Shown here piece by piece: positions 59,346 to 64,000 of a stretch of 64,000 nucleotides of DNA. The notes below the pieces were generated by a model that did no database searches, had not been told where the DNA came from, and saw only the letters and a list, made by a program, of their open reading frames with translations. Position numbers and translations under genes: made by a program. Within the stretch, counting starts at the first letter, position 1. The number at the start of each line of letters is the position of its first letter. Source of the stretch: Streptomyces boluensis (GTDB lineage Bacteria > Actinomycetota > Actinomycetes > Streptomycetales > Streptomycetaceae); NCBI RefSeq assembly GCF_009908195.1, contig NZ_JAAAHS010000003.1:1-64000 (forward strand), in the 5' to 3' direction.

Positions 59346-60529
59346 GCCTGGCCGTCCACAGCGAGCAGGACGAGCAGCTGCGCCGCGAGGTGCGCGCCTT
59401 CCTGACCGAGACCTGGAACGAGGAACGTCAACTGGCCGCCCTCGTCGAGCAGCACCACCACCAGGACCACATCCCGCAGGAGTGGGAGCGGGAGTTCTGG
59501 CGCGAGTTGGGCAGGCGCGGCTGGCTCGGCCTCGCCATACCTGCCGAGTACGGCGGGAGCGGCGGCACCGCGCTGCAACGGCATCTGCTCACCGAGGAGA
59601 TGAGCTACATCGGGGCGCCCTACCCGCGCGCCGCCACCTCCATCGTCGCGCCCGCCCTCCTCGAGCACGCGGACGAGGAACTGAAGCAGCGCTTCCTGCC
59701 CCGCATCGCCCGCGGCGAGATCAACTTCTGCCTCGGCTACAGCGAGCCGGAGGCCGGCACCGACCTGGCCTCCCTCAAGATGCGCGCCCGCCGCGAGGGC
59801 GACCACTACGTCGTCAACGGCATGAAGCTGTTCACCAGCCGCGCGCATCGCTGCGACTACGTCTACCTGGCCGTGCGCACCGACGCCTCGGGGAAGAAGC
59901 ACGAGGGCATCACGCTCCTCATCGTCGACCTGGCGGACGTGGTGATCGAGCCGCTGCCCACCATGGACGGCCGCACCAACATCACCTACTACGACGAGGT
60001 GCGCGTGCCCGTCGCCCACCGGATCGGCGAGGAGGGCAAGGGCTGGACGTACCTGAGCGGCGCGCTCGGCCTGGAGCGCATCGGGGTCTTCCCCATCGGG
60101 CACATCCGCCGTTGCCTGGAGGAGGTCGTCAAACTGGCCCGGCGCCCCCGCCCGGACGGCCGCGTCCCGTTCGACTCACCCGCCATCCGTCAGGAACTGG
60201 CCGGATCCCAGGTGGAGTTCGCCGCCATCCAGGCCATGGTCGAGGGCGCGCTCACCCGCGCCGTCGTCGACGACGACCTGCCCGGTTTCGCCGCGGCGCA
60301 GGTCAAGACCGCCATCACCGAGTACAAGCAGCGCCTGGTCGACCTGGCGGGCACCCTGCTCGGCCCCTACGGGCAGCTGATGCCCGGCGCTGTCGACGCC
60401 CCGCTGGAGGGCATGGTGCCCCAGCTGTGGGCGGACGCCATCGTGCACACCTTCGGCGCCGGCACCAACGAGATCCAGCGCGACATGATCGCGCAGCGCG
60501 GGCTCGGCATGCCCCGCAAGAGCCGCTGA
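59342..60529 (+). CDS. Acyl-CoA dehydrogenase, catalytic subunit
   Basis: A 395-residue dehydrogenase with LGYSEPEAGTDLASLKMRA, YVVNGMKLFTS, LGLERIGVFPIGH and FGAGTNEIQRDMIAQRGLG. The Glu in LERIGV lies where isovaleryl-type enzymes hold the base. It overlaps the preceding subunit gene by 4 bp and should desaturate the acyl-CoA that the MaoC pair then hydrates. Confidence 0.9.
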   Translation: MSLAVHSEQDEQLRREVRAFLTETWNEERQLAALVEQHHHQDHIPQEWEREFWRELGRRGWLGLAIPAEYGGSGGTALQRHLLTEEMSYIGAPYPRAATSIVAPALLEHADEELKQRFLPRIARGEINFCLGYSEPEAGTDLASLKMRARREGDHYVVNGMKLFTSRAHRCDYVYLAVRTDASGKKHEGITLLIVDLADVVIEPLPTMDGRTNITYYDEVRVPVAHRIGEEGKGWTYLSGALGLERIGVFPIGHIRRCLEEVVKLARRPRPDGRVPFDSPAIRQELAGSQVEFAAIQAMVEGALTRAVVDDDLPGFAAAQVKTAITEYKQRLVDLAGTLLGPYGQLMPGAVDAPLEGMVPQLWADAIVHTFGAGTNEIQRDMIAQRGLGMPRKSR

Positions 60530-60561
60530 CCCCGCCGACCACCCTTGTGAGGAACCCTGTC

Positions 60562-61779
60562 ATGACCACTACCGACGCGCCCCTGTCCGGCGTCACCGTG
60601 CTCGACCTCAGCCACGTCTACGCGGGCCCGTACGCCACCCTGATGCTGGCGCAGGCCGGGGCGCGGATCGTCAAGATCGAGCCGCCGGCCGGCGAGCACC
60701 TGCGCCGCCGCGGCGCCGTCCCGGGCCCGCGCTACGCCTTCGCGATGCTCAACTCCGGCAAGGAGTCCCTCGCCCTCGACCTCAAGAGCGCCGAAGGCAT
60801 CGCCCTGTTCAAGCGCCTTGTGATCGCGGCCGACGTGCTCGTGGAGAACTTCACCCCCGGCGTCATGGACCGGCTCGGCATCGGCTGGGACACCCTCAAG
60901 GAGATCAACCCCCGCCTGGTGTACGCCCAGTCCTCCGGCTACGGCACCACCGGCCCTTACGCCACGTATCCGGCGATGGACCTGACCGTGCAGGCGATGG
61001 CCGGTGTGGTCTCCGCCACCGGGTACCCCGGCTCCGACCCGGTCAAGTCCGGTGCGGCGGTCTGCGACTTCTCCGCCGGGATCAACCTCTACGGCGCGAT
61101 CACCACGGCCCTGTTCCGGCGTGAGCGGACGGGGCGGGGCGGCCGCGTCGAGGTCTCGATGATGGAGTCGGTGTTTCCGATGCTGATGTCGTCGCTCAGC
61201 TCGCACTACTCCACCGGGGAGGAAGTGGAGCGCGTCGGCAACCAGCATCCCGGCCTGTCGGTCGCCCCCTACAGCGTCTTCGCCACGAAGGACGGCCATG
61301 TCGCGATCACCTGCGAGGGAGACCACCACTGGCGTGCGCTGGCCGTCCTGATGGGCCGCCCCGAGCTCGGTGAACACGAGCACTACGCAGGGGTCAAGGC
61401 CCGCGTGGCCCGCCGCGAGGAGGTGGACGAACTGGTCGCCGAGTGGACCGGAACCCTGACCAAGGAGGAGGCGTTCGAGCGGCTGCGCGCTGCGAAGGTG
61501 CCCTCGGCCCCGGTGCGCACGGTCGCCGAGGTCGCGTCCGACCCGCACCTCGCCGCGCGCGGCTACCTCTACCCGCAGGACCATCCCGAGCTCGGCCCGA
61601 TCACCGCCATGGGCTCGCCGATCACCTTCGAGGACTCGGACGCCCCCGCCCGCTCCGCCAGCCCTTTGCACGCCGACGCCGAGGACCTGCTGCGCGACCT
61701 GCTGGCGGTCGGCGTCGAGGAGTACGAACAGCTCGCCGCGGCCGGGGCGTTCGGGACACAGCCGGACACCGCCCGCTGA
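60562..61779 (+). CDS. CaiB/BaiF family (type III) CoA-transferase
   Basis: A 405-residue class III CoA-transferase that moves CoA between acids without ATP. The N-terminal LDLSHVYAGPYATLMLAQAGA and KIEPP segments and the catalytic Asp near residue 140 (YPAMDLTVQAMAG) are present. It closes the operon begun by the CoA ligase, 32 bp after the dehydrogenase. It may recycle CoA from a pathway end product to fresh substrate. Confidence 0.9.
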   Translation: MTTTDAPLSGVTVLDLSHVYAGPYATLMLAQAGARIVKIEPPAGEHLRRRGAVPGPRYAFAMLNSGKESLALDLKSAEGIALFKRLVIAADVLVENFTPGVMDRLGIGWDTLKEINPRLVYAQSSGYGTTGPYATYPAMDLTVQAMAGVVSATGYPGSDPVKSGAAVCDFSAGINLYGAITTALFRRERTGRGGRVEVSMMESVFPMLMSSLSSHYSTGEEVERVGNQHPGLSVAPYSVFATKDGHVAITCEGDHHWRALAVLMGRPELGEHEHYAGVKARVARREEVDELVAEWTGTLTKEEAFERLRAAKVPSAPVRTVAEVASDPHLAARGYLYPQDHPELGPITAMGSPITFEDSDAPARSASPLHADAEDLLRDLLAVGVEEYEQLAAAGAFGTQPDTAR

Positions 61780-61821
61780 CCCTCGGGCCGCCCACACCCT
61801 GCGAATGACCTCGCGGAACTC

Positions 61822-61850
61822 TTTACAGACGAATCTCGTCTGCATTAACG
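61822..61850 (+). promoter_or_regulatory. Promoter with perfect dyad operator in the spacer (SDR side)
   Basis: TTTACA (61822-61827) and TTAACG (61845-61850) are 17 bp apart. Between them CAGACGA-ATC-TCGTCTG (61826-61842) is a perfect 7-bp inverted repeat, a typical TetR/GntR-size operator. The MFS promoter at 52520-52548 has the same layout. Confidence 0.68.
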
Positions 61851-61900
61851 TGCGGACACATCCACAACTCCCCACCCCACCAAGAGCGGAAGGAATTGCC

Positions 61901-62821
61901 ATGGGCTCTCTTGAAGGCAAAGTGGCCGTCGTGACCGGCGGCGGTCGAGGCATCGGCGCGTCGATCGTGCGACGGTTCGCGGCCGAGGGCGCAGCGGTGG
62001 TCGTCAACGACCTGGGCGCCACCGCCGACGGCCAAGGCGGCGACGCGGGCCCCGCGGACCAGGTCGTCAAGGAGGTCGTGGCGGCCGGCGGCCGGGCGAT
62101 CGCCGACGGCGGCGACGTCGCCGACACCGCCACCGGACAGCGGCTGATCGACACCGCCGTCTCCGAGTTCGGCAAGCTCGACATCCTGGTCAACGTCGCG
62201 GGCATCCTGCGCGACCGCATGATCTTCAACCTCAGCGAGGAGGACTGGGACGCGGTGATCCGCGTCCACCTCAAGGGCCACTACTCCACGGTGCGGCCCG
62301 CCGCGCAGTACTTCCGCGAGCAGCGCAACCCCGACGCCAACTACCGCATCATCAACTTCTCTTCCGTCTCCGGCCTCGACGGCTCCCCGGGTCAGCCGAA
62401 CTACGCGGCGGCCAAGATGGGCGTCATCGGCCTCACGTACTCCCTCGCCCAGAGCCTTGCGAAGTACGGCGTGACCGCGAACTCGATCTCCCCGGGAGCC
62501 GCCACCCGGCTCACCGGTACGGTCCCCGACGAGAAGCGCGCCAATTTCCGTAACGAGGAGGACCCGAGCCGCTCGCCCGACAACATCGCGCCGCTCGCCC
62601 TCTACCTCGCCTCCGACCGCTCCCGCTGGCTGACCGGCCGTACGCTGCGTGCCTCCGGCTATGACGTCGGCCTGTACAACAACCCCGAGGTCATCCGCCA
62701 GCTCAGCTCCACCGGCCCATGGGACCAGGAACGGCTCGCCGACCTGATCGAGGGCAACTTCCGCTCCGTCGCCGACGGCCTGCCGCCGAGCGTCTTCGCC
62801 CGCCAGCTCGGCCGCAACTGA
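61901..62821 (+). CDS. SDR, MFE2/17-beta-HSD4-like hydroxyacyl-CoA dehydrogenase
   Basis: A 306-residue SDR with TGGGRGIGASIVRRF near residue 13, VVNDLG, LVNVAGILRDRMIFNLSEEDWD and the YAAAK pair. NDLG and AGILRDRM are typical of the dehydrogenase domain of peroxisomal multifunctional enzyme 2 and of mycobacterial sterol side-chain enzymes. It oxidises a 3-hydroxyacyl-CoA. AAGGA lies 7-9 nt before the ATG. It has its own regulated promoter. Confidence 0.9.
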   Translation: MGSLEGKVAVVTGGGRGIGASIVRRFAAEGAAVVVNDLGATADGQGGDAGPADQVVKEVVAAGGRAIADGGDVADTATGQRLIDTAVSEFGKLDILVNVAGILRDRMIFNLSEEDWDAVIRVHLKGHYSTVRPAAQYFREQRNPDANYRIINFSSVSGLDGSPGQPNYAAAKMGVIGLTYSLAQSLAKYGVTANSISPGAATRLTGTVPDEKRANFRNEEDPSRSPDNIAPLALYLASDRSRWLTGRTLRASGYDVGLYNNPEVIRQLSSTGPWDQERLADLIEGNFRSVADGLPPSVFARQLGRN

Positions 62822-63042
62822 GCAGGGTGCGCCGGCCGCCGCCTGCCCGAGGTTCCGGCAGGCCGGCCGCCCCCGTCGGCCCCCTGCCCGGCCGCGCACC
62901 CCGACGACCCGCATCACCCGGCGAGCAGCGGCGGACTCCGACCTCACCCCTCGCCCGTACCACCCCGCGAACGGCCCCTGGCCAGGAGCGAGTTCACCCG
63001 TAGAGCCGCAGGTACCCGCACCCCCTTGGATGAGGAGGCACG

Positions 63043-64000
63043 ATGCCGCACGTCCTGCAGGGCCTTCAAGCCGTCGACCTGACCGAGCGCACCGCAGGTC
63101 CGCTCGTCGGAATGTTCCTCGCCGACTTCGGTGCCGAGGTGGTGAAAGTGGAGCGGCCGGGCGGTGATCCGGCCCGCAGCGACCCCGGATTCGCCGTGTG
63201 GAACCGCGGTAAGAGGAGCGTCGTCGTCGACCCGGCCGACCCCAAGCGGCGCGACTGGCTGCGCAGGCTTGTGGAGGGCGCCGACATCTGCCTGGTCAAG
63301 GACGAAGCCGCACTGGCCGGGTTCGGCCTCGACGCCGCGGCCCTGCGCCGGGCCAACCCCCGCCTGGTTCTGGTCTCCGTACCCCCGTACGCAGCGTCGG
63401 GTGCCCCCTGGCCCGGTGGCGAGGAGTCGCACGGGCTGCTCGGCGCGGCCTCCGGGATGGCGTGCCGCCAGGCGTCCCTCGACGGTGACCCGGTCGAGTG
63501 GGTGATGCCTCAGTACCTCTACGTGCAGGGGGTGTGGGCGACCGCCTGCACGGTCGCCGCGCTGCTTGAGCGGGAGAGCTCCGGGCGCGGCCAGCAGGTC
63601 ACCGTCACCGGCCTGAACGCGGTGGCGACCGCGGCCGTGAGTATGTACACCGTCACCGCCGACAGTGCCGACCCGAACACCGCTGTGGGTCTCGGCGGAC
63701 GCCACCCCACCTACACCCGCCACCTCGCGGGCGACGGCAAGTGGCTCGGCTGCGGCGGCCTCGGCGTCAAGTTTGAGACGAAGGTCCTTCAGGCCCTCGG
63801 CCTGAGCGGGATGCTCGACGAGCCACGCATGGGCGGCAGCGTCGCCGGCCTTGTCGACCCGGCCAACATCGACTGGGCCACCGCCCGTATCAAGGAAGCC
63901 TTCCTCACCCACGACCGCGACCACTGGCTGCGGGTACTCACCGAACTCGGCATACCCTGCGGCCCGTTGCTGGACTCCCAGGAATGGCTGGACCACCCGC
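63043..64000 (+). CDS. CaiB/BaiF family CoA-transferase, 3' end outside window
   Basis: About 319 residues of a second class III CoA-transferase-like protein are visible (VDLTERTAGPLVGMFLADFGAEVVKVE). In the segment where family III enzymes carry the catalytic Asp it reads GGEESHGLLGAASG, so the Asp may be lost. It could be a non-catalytic subunit or a racemase relative. GAGGAGG lies 4 nt before the ATG, the best ribosome site in the window. The 221 bp before it hold only a weak 7-bp hairpin. Confidence 0.85.
   Translation, partial: MPHVLQGLQAVDLTERTAGPLVGMFLADFGAEVVKVERPGGDPARSDPGFAVWNRGKRSVVVDPADPKRRDWLRRLVEGADICLVKDEAALAGFGLDAAALRRANPRLVLVSVPPYAASGAPWPGGEESHGLLGAASGMACRQASLDGDPVEWVMPQYLYVQGVWATACTVAALLERESSGRGQQVTVTGLNAVATAAVSMYTVTADSADPNTAVGLGGRHPTYTRHLAGDGKWLGCGGLGVKFETKVLQALGLSGMLDEPRMGGSVAGLVDPANIDWATARIKEAFLTHDRDHWLRVLTELGIPCGPLLDSQEWLDHP

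Noticed and set aside
1-64000. Sterol degradation cluster
   Set aside because: P450, GMC oxidase, Ltp2/DUF35 and heteromeric acyl-CoA dehydrogenases recall it, but ring-opening genes (kstD, kshAB, hsaABCD) and KstR operators are not seen.
1-64000. CRISPR, tRNA, rRNA, transposase or prophage genes
   Set aside because: Looked for and not found. The short tandem repeats have no spacers, and no integrase or transposase motif appears in any frame.

Overview
The window reads as a high-GC actinomycete chromosome, most likely Streptomyces. Third codon positions are strongly G/C, GTG starts are common, genes are tightly coupled, TTA leucine codons are rare, and one copy of a palindromic repeat of the kind I remember from Streptomyces is present. 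It holds about 50 protein genes. I see no rRNA, tRNA, CRISPR array or transposase.

Layout. (1) 1-3.5 kb: a small TetR unit with a GMC/cholesterol-oxidase-like flavoenzyme (cut by the left edge), a TetR repressor and a secreted lipase, tied together by CCGT-N4-ACGG operators. (2) 3.5-9.7 kb: exported SurE phosphatase, a large LuxR-type ATPase regulator, and a Baeyer-Villiger monooxygenase with a partner esterase. (3) 10-33 kb: a redox-rich catabolic or tailoring region with SDRs, an NDMA-dependent alcohol dehydrogenase of the mycofactocin-using family, RidA, two saccharopine-dehydrogenase-like proteins, two imine-reductase-like proteins, two amine oxidases, a CaiC-like CoA ligase, a P450, an aldehyde dehydrogenase and acyl-CoA dehydrogenases. 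(4) 34-39.3 kb: a coupled operon with thiolase, SDR, three tiny ORFs that look like remnants, an APH-type kinase and an ACAD10/11-like dehydrogenase, plus a separate thioesterase. (5) 39.5-49.8 kb: MFS transporter, [3Fe-4S] ferredoxin and its reductase, and a complete mycofactocin set (mftABCDE on the minus strand, mftFG on the plus strand). (6) 50-64 kb: a separate CoA-thioester pathway with transporter, ligase, B12-type acyl-CoA mutase large subunit, paired MaoC proteins, paired acyl-CoA dehydrogenases, an Ltp2-like retro-aldolase with its DUF35 partner, two CaiB-type CoA-transferases and an MFE2-like SDR.

The main result is a promoter architecture shared by sixteen promoters between 4.6 and 46.6 kb. 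A 15-bp box, TCCCCCAnnYGGGCA on the coding strand, lies 41-42 bp before a -10 hexamer of form nAnnnT, which puts its centre near -61. It precedes surE, the hydrolase/BVMO pair, RidA/ADH, both SDR/saccharopine-DH units, the ligase, the amine oxidases, the P450, the aldehyde dehydrogenase, the acyl-CoA dehydrogenases, the thiolase operon, the thioesterase, the MFS transporter, the ferredoxin and mftA. At five of these promoters the predicted transcript starts at or next to the A of the start codon, so the mRNA would be leaderless. This suggests one activator, plausibly a LuxR-family protein encoded in the window, that switches on mycofactocin synthesis together with a multi-enzyme amine/imine/alcohol oxidation programme. 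TTA codons in mftB, mftG and the ferredoxin reductase hint at an added bldA-type developmental gate.

The 50-64 kb region lacks that box. It instead has two promoters whose 17-bp spacers carry a different dyad. Short tandem duplications sit at several gene junctions across the window.
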